DNA of 64,000 nt from Microcystis aeruginosa Ma_SC_T_19800800_S464 (GCA_007095785.1 SFBL01000004.1:1-64000); one strand, 5' to 3'; counted from the first letter of the stretch, positions 53,080 through 63,383 are shown. Numbers and translations are program-made. Notes: generated by a model from the sequence alone, not told the origin.

Positions 53080-53541
53080 ATGGATAAGACCTTATACGAA
53101 CAGGATTACTATCTCTGGATAGAGAAAACCATATCTTTACTAGAAAATCGCCAGTTTTCTGATTTAGATTTAGATAATCTCATCGAGGAGATTAAAAGTA
53201 TGGGTATTAAGGAAAAACATACGTTAACAAGTTTATTGACTAGAATAATCCAACATTTGCTGCAACTTGCTTATTGGCAATCGGAACGTCAATATAATGC
53301 TAATCACTGGAAAGGAGAAATTACTATTTTTAGAATTGATTTATGGGAAGTTCTTGATGATAATCCAAGTTTAAAGTCCTATCTAGAGAATAGTTTTGAT
53401 AAATGTTATCAGTCAGCCCTTCGTATCCTAGCTAGAAAAATGGGAGTAAAAATCAGTACTTTGCCCACGGAAAAAATTCTCACTCTTGCCCAAGCTTTAG
53501 ATGATGATTGGTTTCCTGAATATGAGGATAATAATCATTGA
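53080..53541 (+). CDS. DUF29 family protein, tandem copy 1
   Basis: 153 residues from ATG 53080 (MDKTLYEQDYYLWIEKTISL); starts at 53050 or 53005 are possible but give extensions not shared with the sister genes. DUF29 proteins are small helical proteins of unknown function, highly expanded in some cyanobacteria. The family core is visible: LYEQDYYLW, LDLDNLIEEIKSM, HLLQLAYWQSE and the final DDDWFPEYE. This is the first of five head-to-tail DUF29 genes between nrdA and nrdB. It begins 93 bp after the nrdA stop. Confidence 0.86.
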   Translation: MDKTLYEQDYYLWIEKTISLLENRQFSDLDLDNLIEEIKSMGIKEKHTLTSLLTRIIQHLLQLAYWQSERQYNANHWKGEITIFRIDLWEVLDDNPSLKSYLENSFDKCYQSALRILARKMGVKISTLPTEKILTLAQALDDDWFPEYEDNNH

Positions 53542-53579
53542 TGATTTGGTTGGATTATAGTTAATTAAGGTGAGGGACT

Positions 53580-54056
53580 ATGGAAAAAAAAATATACGAA
53601 CAGGATTACTATCTCTGGTTAGAGAAAACCATATCTTTACTAGAAAATCGACAGTTTTCTGAATTGGATTTAGAAAATTTAATTGAAGAAATAAAAGATA
53701 TGTCCAGAAGAGAACGTCAGAAGTTAGAGAGTTTACTAACTAAACTCTTGGAACATTTACTTAAATTAACTTATTGGCAATCTAAGCGCAATTACAATAA
53801 AAACAAGTGGCGACGGGAGATTTTAAATTTTCGCATTCAAATAAAAAGAATTATTAGCAACAAAAAGGATGGAACTTATAATACAAACTTAGTATCTTAC
53901 CTCACCGAGATTCTTGAGCAATGTTATGAGGATGCTTGCCATCTATTTGTCGAAGGTTCTGGCATCGATAAAAGACTTTTAAGTTCTACACCTATTGGAG
54001 CAATCGACCAAATTTTAGATGAAAATTGGTTTCCTGAGTTTCTCGGAGAGGATTAA
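53580..54056 (+). CDS. DUF29 family protein, tandem copy 2
   Basis: 158 residues with the same core (YEQDYYLWLEKTISLLENRQ, LENLIEEIKDM, HLLKLTYWQSK, DENWFPEF). It differs from the others in the middle, where a basic stretch (RIIISNKKDG-like, near residue 95) replaces the shared segment. It lies 38 bp after copy 1 and is likely cotranscribed. No catalytic motif is visible; the function is unknown. Confidence 0.86.
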   Translation: MEKKIYEQDYYLWLEKTISLLENRQFSELDLENLIEEIKDMSRRERQKLESLLTKLLEHLLKLTYWQSKRNYNKNKWRREILNFRIQIKRIISNKKDGTYNTNLVSYLTEILEQCYEDACHLFVEGSGIDKRLLSSTPIGAIDQILDENWFPEFLGED

Positions 54057-54059
54057 GCA

Positions 54060-54512
54060 ATGAAGAGTGATTTATACGAAAAAGATTACTATCTCTGGAT
54101 AGAGAAAACCATATCTTTACTAGAAAATCATCAATTTTCCGATTTAGATTTGGATAATCTCATCGAGGAAATTAGCGACATGGGCAAAAGTCAACGACAA
54201 AGCTTAAAGAGTTATTTAACTCGGTTATTAGAACATTTGCTAAAACTGGTTTACTGGCAGTCGGAATTAGAATATAATCAAAGAGGATGGAAAAATGAAA
54301 TTCGTAACTTTCGCCTACGAATTCAACAAATTATTGAAGACAGTCCCAGTTTAAAGCCCTATCTATCGGAAATTTTCTTGCCCTGTTATCAAAATGCTCG
54401 TAAATTATTTTTGGATCTATCGGGAATAGCTGAAAATTTGGTCAGTTTAGCTCCTATTTGCACTATAGAACAGGCGTTAAATGAGGATTGGTTTCCTGAA
54501 ATATCAAAATAA
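54060..54512 (+). CDS. DUF29 family protein, tandem copy 3
   Basis: 150 residues, 3 bp after copy 2 and 11 bp before copy 4, so probably one transcript. It has the DUF29 core. A block from about residue 55 to 85 (LTRLLEHLLKLVYWQSELEY) and a C-terminal block with LSGIAENLVSLAPICTIEQA are almost the same as in copy 4, which shows recent duplication or gene conversion. The function is unknown. Confidence 0.87.
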   Translation: MKSDLYEKDYYLWIEKTISLLENHQFSDLDLDNLIEEISDMGKSQRQSLKSYLTRLLEHLLKLVYWQSELEYNQRGWKNEIRNFRLRIQQIIEDSPSLKPYLSEIFLPCYQNARKLFLDLSGIAENLVSLAPICTIEQALNEDWFPEISK

Positions 54513-54523
54513 TGGGGATAATT

Positions 54524-54976
54524 ATGGAAAAGAACTTATACGAAAAAGATTACTATCTCTGGTTAGATAAAACCATTAATTTACTGGAAAATCATCAATT
54601 TTCTGATTTAGATTTAGAGAATTTAATTGAAGAAATTAGCAGCATGGGTAAAAGTGAGAAACGAAGTTTAGAAAGTTATTTAACTCGGTTATTAGAACAT
54701 TTGCTAAAACTGGTTTACTGGCAGTCGGAATTAGAATATAATCAAAGAGGATGGAAAAATGAAATTAGGAATTTTCGTCGTGCCATGAAAAGAATTATTG
54801 CCGATAGTCCTAGTTTACAGCTTTATCTCGTTGAAATTTTTAATAACTCTTTTCAAGAAGCTCGTATTTCTTTTATCGAATTATCGGGAATAGCTGAAAA
54901 TTTGGTCAGTTTAGCTCCAATTTGCACTATAGAACAGGCGTTAAATGAGGATTGGTTTCCTAAAATATCAAAATAA
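54524..54976 (+). CDS. DUF29 family protein, tandem copy 4
   Basis: 150 residues from ATG 54524 (MEKNLYEKDYYLWLDKTINL). An in-frame ATG at 54512 overlapping the stop of copy 3 would add four residues; the second ATG after GGGGATAATT matches the sister genes. The first half and the C-terminal block are near-identical to copy 3, while the start of the gene and its upstream ATAATTATGGAAAAG are near-identical to copy 5. It is thus a mosaic of its neighbours. Confidence 0.87.
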   Translation: MEKNLYEKDYYLWLDKTINLLENHQFSDLDLENLIEEISSMGKSEKRSLESYLTRLLEHLLKLVYWQSELEYNQRGWKNEIRNFRRAMKRIIADSPSLQLYLVEIFNNSFQEARISFIELSGIAENLVSLAPICTIEQALNEDWFPKISK

Positions 54977-54987
54977 TGGGGATAATT

Positions 54988-55434
54988 ATGGAAAAGAACT
55001 TATACGAAAAAGATTACTATCTCTGGTTAGATAAAACCATTAATTTACTGAAAAATCGCCAGTTTTCTGAGTTGGATTTAGAGAATTTAATTGACGAAAT
55101 AAGATCCATGTCTATCAGTCAACAGAAAGCATTAAAAAGCAATCTGATCGGGATTTTATGGCATTTACTAAAATACTTACAAGAGCCAGAAAAACAAACC
55201 AGAAGCTGGACATTAACCCTTTTTGAGCATCGCAAAAGAATCGAAGAAGATTTAGAAAATAGCCCTAGTCTTAAGAGTTTTTTAACAGAAGAAATTTTAA
55301 AAAAATGCTATAATAAAGCCAGACAAAAAGCCGCTATTGAAACAGGGATAAACCTAGAGAAATTACCGAAGGATTGCCCATTTACTTTGGCAGAAGCCCT
55401 AGATTTTGAATTTATCCCTAATCAAACCATTTGA
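54988..55434 (+). CDS. DUF29 family protein, tandem copy 5
   Basis: 148 residues from ATG 54988, beginning with the same residues as copy 4 (MEKNLYEKDYYLWLDKTINL). The rest differs: residues 60-140 have WHLLKYLQEPEKQTRSWTL and end with FTLAEALDFEFIPNQTI in place of the usual DDWFPE. It is the last of the array, 53 bp before nrdB. The diverged C-terminus may come from a different DUF29 source. Confidence 0.85.
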   Translation: MEKNLYEKDYYLWLDKTINLLKNRQFSELDLENLIDEIRSMSISQQKALKSNLIGILWHLLKYLQEPEKQTRSWTLTLFEHRKRIEEDLENSPSLKSFLTEEILKKCYNKARQKAAIETGINLEKLPKDCPFTLAEALDFEFIPNQTI

Positions 55435-55487
55435 CTTTTTACCGAAAATCTACTATAACCTAAAAGTGCCATAAGATCCAAGTAATC

Positions 55488-56873
55488 ATGTCCTTACATT
55501 TAGTTAATTCTTGCCATTCGATGCCCATTTCCCCGATCTTCAATCCGGCGGGAGATGATGCGATCGAAAACCGTTCGATCTGGTTTGGTAACACCACCAA
55601 CCTGATGCAATTAAACGATGTCCGCTACACCTGGGCGGTGGGTTTATATCAACAAATGCGCGAAAATTTCTGGATCCCGCAACGCTTAGATATCACCCAA
55701 GACGTGACTGAATACGGGCATCTTACCGACGAAGAAAGATATGCTTATGATGGTATTTTGTCCTATCTAACTTTTCTTGATTCCGTACAAACCTGTAATA
55801 TTCCTCACCTAAAAGGTAGCGTCACTGCGCCAGAAATTAGCCTTTGTATGGCGGAACAAATTTCTCAAGAAGCCATGCACAATCAAAGTTATCAATACTT
55901 AATTGAAACGATTATTCCCTCGGATCGCAGAGGTGAAGTTTATGACTTTTGGCGCACCGATAAAGTTCTCAAGGATCGCTGTGAATTTATTGCTAGTCTC
56001 TACCAGCAGTACATTAATAAACAAACTACTGAAAGCTATTTTATCGCCCTTCTTGCCGATTATTTGCTAGAGAGTTTGTATTTTTATAATGGGTTAAATA
56101 ATGAGGTAGCCCACTAGCATCGTGAGGTGTTAGTTAAAACTCGCCAAATTGCTGGGAAGCCCTAAAGCCCTTAAACCAAAGCGAAGTCTGAAAAGATAAG
56201 CGTAAAGGAGCGAGAGCAGAAAAAAGTTAAGGGATTTAATAAAAGCCGTAAGGCAGCTATTAAAAACAATGGGTAATCAGCAGCCAAGCCTCTATTTTAA
56301 AGGGGAAGGTTCAACGAACAGAGGGTGAGTATCTTCTTGGTAAATACCCTATAAAAGGTTCAAGAAGATAATGGTATGTTCTAGCCCCACTCTGAAAGGA
56401 TGGGTAGTTGCGTCATCTTTTTCTATAATCTCGCTTCTCGACAGCTAATGTCCGGTAGTGCTGACGTTTTCAAAATGATCAACCGGGACGAATTAAGTCA
56501 CGTCCGTTTGTATCAGAAACTTATTCCTGAAGCCATGGCAATTTTTCCCCATTCCGTTGAACAGATTTACGAGATGTTCGATAATGCGGTTAAACACGAA
56601 TGTCGCTGGACAAATCACATTGTTGGCAACGACATTTTAGGTATTACCGAATACAGTACCGAACAGTACACCAAATACCTCGCTAATATTCGACTGAAAG
56701 CGATCGGACTTGAGCCTTTATACAGGGAAGAAAAGTATAACAAAAGTCCCTATAACCATCTGGAACGCTTCTCCGATACCAAAAAAGAAGGCCACACCAA
56801 AGCTAACTTTTTTGAAGCAACCGTTACCAGTTATGTTATGTCTTCTGGCTTAACTGGATGGGATGAAATTTAA
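55488..56873 (+). CDS. nrdB: Ribonucleoside-diphosphate reductase beta subunit, interrupted by a group I intron
   Basis: The mRNA is predicted to be spliced as 55488-56094 joined to 56413-56873, giving 355 residues. NrdB houses the diiron-tyrosyl radical that starts NrdA catalysis. Ligands are visible as D99 (FLDSVQ), E128 and H131 (QEAMHNQ), E195 (LLESLYFY) and the pair in INRDELSHV in exon 2; the radical Tyr is likely Y135 (NQSYQYL). Removing the intron turns NG|L...stop into NGFIFFYNLASRQLM, the expected family sequence. Without splicing, translation stops at 56117. It follows the five DUF29 genes. Confidence 0.93.
56095..56412 (+). ncRNA. Group I self-splicing intron in nrdB
   Basis: 318 nt, no ORF. 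The 5' splice site follows T of GGGT, and exon TGGGT (56090-56094) pairs with intron GCCCA (56109-56113) to form P1 with the required U.G at the cut. The last intron base is G (56412). Core elements are seen: TTGCTGGGAA (P) with ATCAGCAGCC (Q/R region) giving P4, and GGTTCAACGA as the S/P7 type segment near 56308. It would splice out by two transesterifications with guanosine. Subclass was not determined; the lack of a homing endonuclease means it cannot spread by itself now. Confidence 0.9.
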
Positions 56874-57004
56874 AATTTAAGGGACAAAAATGACCCTATT
56901 TCTGATCGGAAAGATGTCCCTCCCCTCCAAATCGACCAAGCTGCCTTCACGGGGTAATCCTTATATACCCCGTAGGGTTAGGGTCGGGAGTATTGTAAAG
57001 AGTC

Positions 57005-57925
57005 CTAATTATGACGATTGCCATCATAATGAATTCTCGCCCCGGCCCATTGCAATTTTTCCTGTAGAGTCTGATAAAAAGAATAGCTTTCCCGCAGGAT
57101 AATAAATTGGGCGAATTTTTCGGCTTTGGTAACTCCCACCCATTGGCCGGGCCAAATGGAAGTGGCTAAAGCACCATCCATCCAGAGTTTAGTATTTAAT
57201 TCGTAGTCTCCTAGGGGCCAAATACTGACCAGAGATGCCGGGGGAATGACAATCGGCCGACTGGAGAGACTCAAGGGACAAATCGGGGTGACGGCGATCG
57301 CTTCCATGCCGGGGTGTATAATCGGACCATTAGCGGAAGCGGTGTAACAGGTGGAACCCGTGGGAGTAGCCACTAATAAACCGTCCCCTTGGTACTGATC
57401 TACTATCTCCCCGTCCACCTCGATTTCGAGGATTGAGGTGGGCATCCTATCGATACTAGCGGGTTTCACACACATCTCATTCAGGGCATAAAATGCCTCG
57501 CTCACTGCCTCTGGATTTCTTTTATCCCCTTCATAGATTCTCGCCGTTAACATCATCCGTTGTTGTACCGCATAGTGATCGGATTGTAAACGCTCCCAGA
57601 CCGTCTCCGTATCCTGGAAAATCTCAAAAGGTTCCGTTAAAAATCCCAGATGGCCGCCAACATTCACCGCTAGAATTGGAATGTTTTCCTGAGCTAAATA
57701 GCGAGCGGCGGCCAAAATGGTTCCATCTCCCCCCAAAACGATGGCGAGGTCGATTTTTCCCGATGCTGAGGCTAAAAATACCGGATAGGGATTATCTTTA
57801 AAGCCACTGGGTCCCATTAAAACTTTACACTGACGGGCTTCTAACTGTTTAGCGCATTTTTCCGCCCATGCTTTACTTTGGGGATGGTTGGCCTTATGAG
57901 CGATGATGACTTGTTTTAACTGCAC
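57005..57925 (-). CDS. nadK: NAD kinase
   Basis: 306 residues. It phosphorylates NAD+ to NADP+, setting the supply of the main photosynthetic electron acceptor. The GGDGT motif (LGGDGTILAAARYL) and the NNE-type/TPTGST segment (ATPTGSTCYTASANGP) are intact, and PNPFSLSSRPIV-like sequence (CPLSLSSRPIVIPP) follows. Cyanobacteria commonly have two nadK copies; which one this is cannot be said. It is convergent with nrdB; an open frame on the plus strand at 56890 overlapping its end is not a gene. Confidence 0.95.
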   Translation of the reverse strand: MQLKQVIIAHKANHPQSKAWAEKCAKQLEARQCKVLMGPSGFKDNPYPVFLASASGKIDLAIVLGGDGTILAAARYLAQENIPILAVNVGGHLGFLTEPFEIFQDTETVWERLQSDHYAVQQRMMLTARIYEGDKRNPEAVSEAFYALNEMCVKPASIDRMPTSILEIEVDGEIVDQYQGDGLLVATPTGSTCYTASANGPIIHPGMEAIAVTPICPLSLSSRPIVIPPASLVSIWPLGDYELNTKLWMDGALATSIWPGQWVGVTKAEKFAQFIILRESYSFYQTLQEKLQWAGARIHYDGNRHN

Positions 57926-58014
57926 GGAGTTGAGACCTTGTTCGGAGGTTCTATATTTTTAACAATAGCAAGACCAGGCAGATCGGTTGACAAGTAACAA
58001 GTAAAAAGGGGGTT

Positions 58015-58095
58015 GGGAAGTGGGGAAGTGGGGAAGTGGGGAAGCTGTCTCATCACCCTATCACCCCAAAACCCTATCACCCTATCACCCTATCT
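58015..58095. repeat. Tandem repeats GGGAAGTG and CACCCTAT
   Basis: Four copies of GGGAAGTG are followed by CACCCTATCACCC units, between the divergent nadK and lyase genes. They are of the same type as tracts near 16920 and 25325. Confidence 0.75.
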
Positions 58096-58233
58096 CCTCT
58101 TGCCTCATCTCAACTGGCAATTTAAATACTTAACAGCTTATAATTGTATTAAGATGTGTAACAATTCTCTGGCAAACTCTTGACAAAGGATAACAAATCT
58201 GCTCTTCCAAAAAAAAGGAAAGGTTTTATTTCT

Positions 58234-58773
58234 ATGACATTGATTCAAACCGCCCAATTATCGCTAGAAACTTTGGCTTTAGCCTTTTTTAAGCAGACAG
58301 AAGGACGCTGGCAATCCCAGAGACGTTATTACACCCTCACCCAAGAAACGGAACCCCAAGAAGTTATCAGCGCCATCGAGATTAAATATTTACCCCAAGG
58401 CAGCGAACCATTAATTCAACTGGCCCGTTTACATCATCTGGAAGATACAACTTTATTAGGTGGTACGGAAGTGACTTGGCAAAGTAATTATCTCCGTCCC
58501 CAGAGTAAAAAACCCTCCAACGGTTCCACTATATTCGGTATTTTAGATAATATTCTCTATCGCGATCGGGGATTTGCGACGGATAAACCCGTTAGTGCCA
58601 TTTATACCTTTCCTCACCCCTCTAGTCTCTGTCTGAGAACAGAATACGCCGGTTCTGTCTTTGAAGAAGAAATTAAACTTATCGGTCAACAATATCGCAC
58701 TCGACAAACTATTATCTCTCGCGCTGGTCAAGAATTGATGATCGGTCAATATCTAGAAAAACGGGTCAATTAG
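58234..58773 (+). CDS. Phycobiliprotein chromophore lyase, CpeS/CpcS family
   Basis: 179 residues from ATG 58234 (MTLIQTAQLSLETLALAFFK), preferred because AGGAAAGG lies upstream and a longer start to 58180 is not shared with the family. CpeS-type lyases attach bilins to Cys of phycocyanin or allophycocyanin beta subunits. The family shows EGRWQSQRRYYTLT, the variable sheet residues and RTRQTIISRAGQELMIGQYLE near the end, typical of the beta-barrel lipocalin-like fold. Whether it is the CpcS or CpcU branch is not resolved. It is on its own; the phycobilisome genes are not in the window. Confidence 0.85.
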   Translation: MTLIQTAQLSLETLALAFFKQTEGRWQSQRRYYTLTQETEPQEVISAIEIKYLPQGSEPLIQLARLHHLEDTTLLGGTEVTWQSNYLRPQSKKPSNGSTIFGILDNILYRDRGFATDKPVSAIYTFPHPSSLCLRTEYAGSVFEEEIKLIGQQYRTRQTIISRAGQELMIGQYLEKRVN

Positions 58774-58860
58774 TCAAAAAAACGGCGGCTACTCCCATAA
58801 TTTTGACTTTTATCCTAGGAATAGGGCTGAAATCAAGTCAGCCCTCCCAATAACTCCCCT

Positions 58861-60343
<1,483 letters not shown>

Positions 60344-60360
60344 TGACGGCAATTCTATCA

Positions 60361-60884
60361 CTGTTGAGGACTGAGGAGATAAAGCTTAAGATTGTTGTTT
60401 GATTAGGCAGTTAGGCTAAAACACACTTAGACCACCTAAAATAGAAATAGTAATTTTAGAAAAATCGGTGGTGATTCAGAAGTAGTTCCGGATAAGCAAT
60501 AGCATATTGTCGAGCAAAGAATGGTAAACTTTTCCATAATTTTTTACCCGATTTATGGCTTCTATTTTTTAGATAAAAACCAATAACTTTTCTGGTAAGT
60601 AGGTGGGTGGAATTAAATATAAGATGAACGTAGAACGTAGGTTGGGTTGAAGCATGAAACCCAACGCCCGCATGGGTTACGCTACCGCTAACCCATCCTA
60701 CAAATAATTGTGCCTCCCTACTTACTTGTATAAATAGCCAACCAAATATATATAGCAGTTCTCACACCTGTGTGGCACACTTAAACCTTTGCTAATTAAG
60801 CTTTTCAACATCGATAATGTACCTAGTGCGAACAGGAAACGCCATAGCTTGATTTTTTGAGAAAATATCAAGAACCACATCTCA
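60361..60884. other. Intergenic stretch, mostly repeat DNA
   Basis: No gene is recognised. It contains the 75-bp inverted-repeat element at 60637-60711 and, farther right, the nested elements from 60885. The left part is the promoter side of thiC. Confidence 0.5.
60637..60711. repeat. 75-bp inverted-repeat element
   Basis: GTAGGTTGGGTT at the left end and AACCCATCCTAC at the right end form imperfect inverted termini. A second internal hairpin has TGGGTT facing AACCCA twice. It has the look of a small cyanobacterial MITE or a REP-type hairpin. No other copy is present in the window. Confidence 0.6.
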
Positions 60885-61232
60885 TACTAAATCCGTTGAG
60901 TATAGGTTACTTATAAGGATAGGCACTCAGGCAATAGGCAATAAGCAAAAGGGGGAATACATAGGGTTTGCAGCAAAAAGTTTGTTGGTGGGGTTAGGAG
61001 TCAGTAGCCGGTCGTCAGTAGCCGGTCGTCGGGAGTTTCAGGCTTTGTTGCCCTCTCTTTTTTGTACCAAATTATGTACTACAATAAGGATAATGCCAGG
61101 TTTTTGATGGTCCCAATCCGATTTTCGCAGCATGAACATCGGATTTTAACAGGTCAAAAGCCTTATTTTAAAAGGGTTTTACCATTATTCAGCAAACCCT
61201 ACATAATCAGTTTTTAATAACCGGATTTAGTA
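60885..61232. repeat. Element A (family 3), interrupted by a nested family 2 element
   Basis: In reverse orientation to the copies at 15740 and 37446. It starts TACTAAATCCGTTGAGTATA and ends AATAACCGGATTTAGTA. The 238-bp insert at 60963-61200 splits it; without the insert the length would be about 106 bp, as for the intact copy. Confidence 0.8.
60963..61200. mobile_element. MITE family 2 copy inserted in element A
   Basis: Inverted ends AGGGTTTGCAGCAAAAAG and ATTCAGCAAACCCT. ACAT flanks it on both sides (60959-60962 and 61201-61204); counting one more base on each side gives TACATA, so the target duplication is 4-6 bp. The interior differs from the copies at 21095-21492, holding GTCAGTAGCCGGTCGTCAGT and a fragment with TTGTACCAAATTATG. 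There is no ORF. Confidence 0.8.
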
Positions 61233-61402
61233 TCACTACCCCTCTCCCAGGCCTTCCATAAGAAAAATCCAGCTAAATTATCTCTAGCCGGACAGGGTAG
61301 TAAATTTTCAGCAGTGGGAAAACACTTCTAGGCTATGTGAGCAACTCACCATTAGTTACCGATTAAAATCAGAGCAATCAGTGATTCAACTCACAACCAA
61401 TT

Positions 61403-62578
61403 CTAGGCTTCCACTAAACGAAAAGCCGCACCCAAACCGACAGCGATCTCATCGGGAGAAATTTTACCATCATGGTTAATATCGATCGCATCGAATACCG
61501 CATCGGTTCCCGCCCATTCTTCCCGACTAATGAAACCATCCCCATCATGATCATAGACTCGGAAAATATCTTCGGCGGCGTGTTCTAGGGTTGACTGACC
61601 TTCCAACTGGGTTAAACGTTGAATCAGCAGTTGTTCTAATAATTCTAAAGCTTTGGTAAAACCTTGAATACCTTCCGTTAGTTTTTCGGAAGCCATGGCA
61701 TCTTCGGCGTGCATTTTCTCAAAAGTCGCTTGATCCATGGCAATTTTGACAATATCAAGGGTTGCGGCCTGTGCTGGATCGAGCTTACGGGGTAAATCGG
61801 CTTCTGTCCCTTGCAATTGTTCGAGAAGTTTCGGGGAAATGGTTAAAAGATCACAACCGGCTAACTCGCAAATTTCGCCGATATTGCGGAAACTTGCCCC
61901 CATAACTTCGGTTTTATAACCAAACTTTTTATAGTAGTTATAGATCTGGGTCACGGATTGGACACCGGGATCTTCAGCACCAACGTAGTCTTTACCGGTT
62001 TCTTTTTTATACCAATCGAGAATCCGACCGACAAAGGGAGAAATTAAGGTTACTCCCGCTTCTGCACAGGCGATCGCCTGATGAAAACCGAATAATAGGG
62101 TTAAATTACAGTGAATTCCCTCTTTTTCGAGGACTTCTGCGGCTTTAATCCCTTCCCAAGTTGAGGCAATTTTAATTAAGACTCTTTCTCTAGAGATACC
62201 CGCTTGTTCATACTGGGAAATGAGATAACGGGCCTTGTCGATGGTAGCTTGGGTATCGTAGGAAAGACGAGCATCCACTTCGGTGGAGACGCGGCCGGGG
62301 ACGATTTGCAGGATTTGTAGGCCAAAACCGATGGCTAGACGATCAAAAGCTAATTTGGCCACATCTTCCGGGGTGGCCTGCTCTCCTAATTCTTTTCTGG
62401 CCGCTTGCAGAGTTTGATCGACAATCGGCTGATATTGGGGCATTTGGGCTGCAGCCGTAATCAGGGAGGGGTTAGTGGTGGTATCTTGGGGGGTAAAAGC
62501 TTCGATCGCTTGGATATCGCCGGTATCGGCAACAACCACTGTAAATTGGCGTAATTGTTCTAGTAGGGTTTTAGGCAT
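61403..62578 (-). CDS. tal: Transaldolase with C-terminal EF-hands
   Basis: 391 residues. Transaldolase moves dihydroxyacetone units between sugar phosphates in the pentose phosphate pathway. The barrel is at about residues 1-325: TTNPSLI near residue 36, the Schiff-base Lys in [16 protein letters not shown], and the conserved [18 protein letters not shown]. The C-terminal 60 residues hold two EF-hand loops, [13 protein letters not shown] and [12 protein letters not shown], each with Asp at loop positions 1, 3 and 5, so calcium binding is likely. The EF-hand tail is found in cyanobacterial transaldolases of this type. Its effect on activity is not known. Confidence 0.94.
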   Translation of the reverse strand: MPKTLLEQLRQFTVVVADTGDIQAIEAFTPQDTTTNPSLITAAAQMPQYQPIVDQTLQAARKELGEQATPEDVAKLAFDRLAIGFGLQILQIVPGRVSTEVDARLSYDTQATIDKARYLISQYEQAGISRERVLIKIASTWEGIKAAEVLEKEGIHCNLTLLFGFHQAIACAEAGVTLISPFVGRILDWYKKETGKDYVGAEDPGVQSVTQIYNYYKKFGYKTEVMGASFRNIGEICELAGCDLLTISPKLLEQLQGTEADLPRKLDPAQAATLDIVKIAMDQATFEKMHAEDAMASEKLTEGIQGFTKALELLEQLLIQRLTQLEGQSTLEHAAEDIFRVYDHDGDGFISREEWAGTDAVFDAIDINHDGKISPDEIAVGLGAAFRLVEA

Positions 62579-62787
62579 AACTTCTCCAGATGCGTGTTAA
62601 CGCGAGACTTTATCTGGATCTTAGCGATTCGATCGAAAGGAAGGGGAAAATTCCCGATTGATTTAATTCCCAAGCACAGACCTGGCCAAAGTCGGGATAA
62701 GAGCAGGAATCTTGGGTCCACTTCTTGCCCAAAGTCCTCTATTTGTGATAGTATTAGTGATTGTGTCGATTTAATAAAAGGGAGTTT

Positions 62788-62991
62788 ATGCCCAAGCTAA
62801 AAACGCGAAAGGCGGCGGCCAAACGATTTGAGGCCACGGGAAGCGGCAAAAAAATCAAACGTCGCAAAGCCTTCAAAAATCATCTACTCGATCATAAGAG
62901 TGCCGAACGCAAGCGCCGTCGTTTGTCCCAGATTACCCTGGTACACGAGCGCGACGAGAAGGAAGTGCGCTTAATGTTGCCCTATTTGTAA
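62788..62991 (+). CDS. rpmI: 50S ribosomal protein L35
   Basis: 67 residues, beginning [20 protein letters not shown] from ATG 62788 with GGGAG 7 nt upstream. L35 is a small basic large-subunit protein near the exit tunnel that assists 23S rRNA assembly. An upstream extension in the same frame is not supported. It is followed 31 bp later by rplT, the conserved rpmI-rplT pair. In some bacteria the pair is controlled by an L20-binding leader; I see no clear such structure here. Confidence 0.96.
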   Translation: MPKLKTRKAAAKRFEATGSGKKIKRRKAFKNHLLDHKSAERKRRRLSQITLVHERDEKEVRLMLPYL

Positions 62992-63022
62992 ATTTTCCAG
63001 AAAAATTGTCTAAAGGATTATC

Positions 63023-63370
63023 ATGTCTAGAGTAAAACGGGGGAATGTCGCCCGCAAGCGACGCAAAAAAGTTCTCAAATTAGCCAAAGGTTTTCGCGGT
63101 TCTCACTCGCGCTTATTCCGTACCGCTAACCAACAGGTAATGAAGGCCTTGCGGAATGCCTATAGAGACCGTCGCAAACGTAAACGCGATTTTCGTCGTC
63201 TTTGGATTACCCGCATTAACGCGGCTGCTCGTCAACAGGGCATCAGTTACAGCCAACTGACCGGACAATTAAAGAAAGCTAATATCCTCCTCAATCGGAA
63301 AATGTTAGCCCAATTAGCTGTCCTCGATCCCGTCGCTTTTGCTAAAGTGGTAGAAACAGCCAAAGGATAA
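63023..63370 (+). CDS. rplT: 50S ribosomal protein L20
   Basis: 115 residues. L20 binds 23S rRNA early in 50S assembly and can repress rpmI-rplT translation. The sequence starts [20 protein letters not shown], contains the long basic helix [20 protein letters not shown], and continues [20 protein letters not shown], all conserved. It follows rpmI by 31 bp in one operon. AAAGGATTATC serves as its ribosome-binding site. The next gene starts 13 bp downstream, so a three-gene transcript is possible. Confidence 0.97.
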   Translation: MSRVKRGNVARKRRKKVLKLAKGFRGSHSRLFRTANQQVMKALRNAYRDRRKRKRDFRRLWITRINAAARQQGISYSQLTGQLKKANILLNRKMLAQLAVLDPVAFAKVVETAKG

Positions 63371-63383
63371 TTTAGCCCCAAGC

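Noticed and set aside
55488-56873. nrdB as two separate genes or a pseudogene because of the stop at 56117
   Set aside because: The interruption has group I intron boundaries and a P1 helix, and exact joining restores the family sequence in frame.
56890-57102. 70-codon plus-strand ORF after nrdB
   Set aside because: It overlaps the nadK 3' end in antisense, has no ribosome-binding site, and reads as ordinary non-coding sequence.
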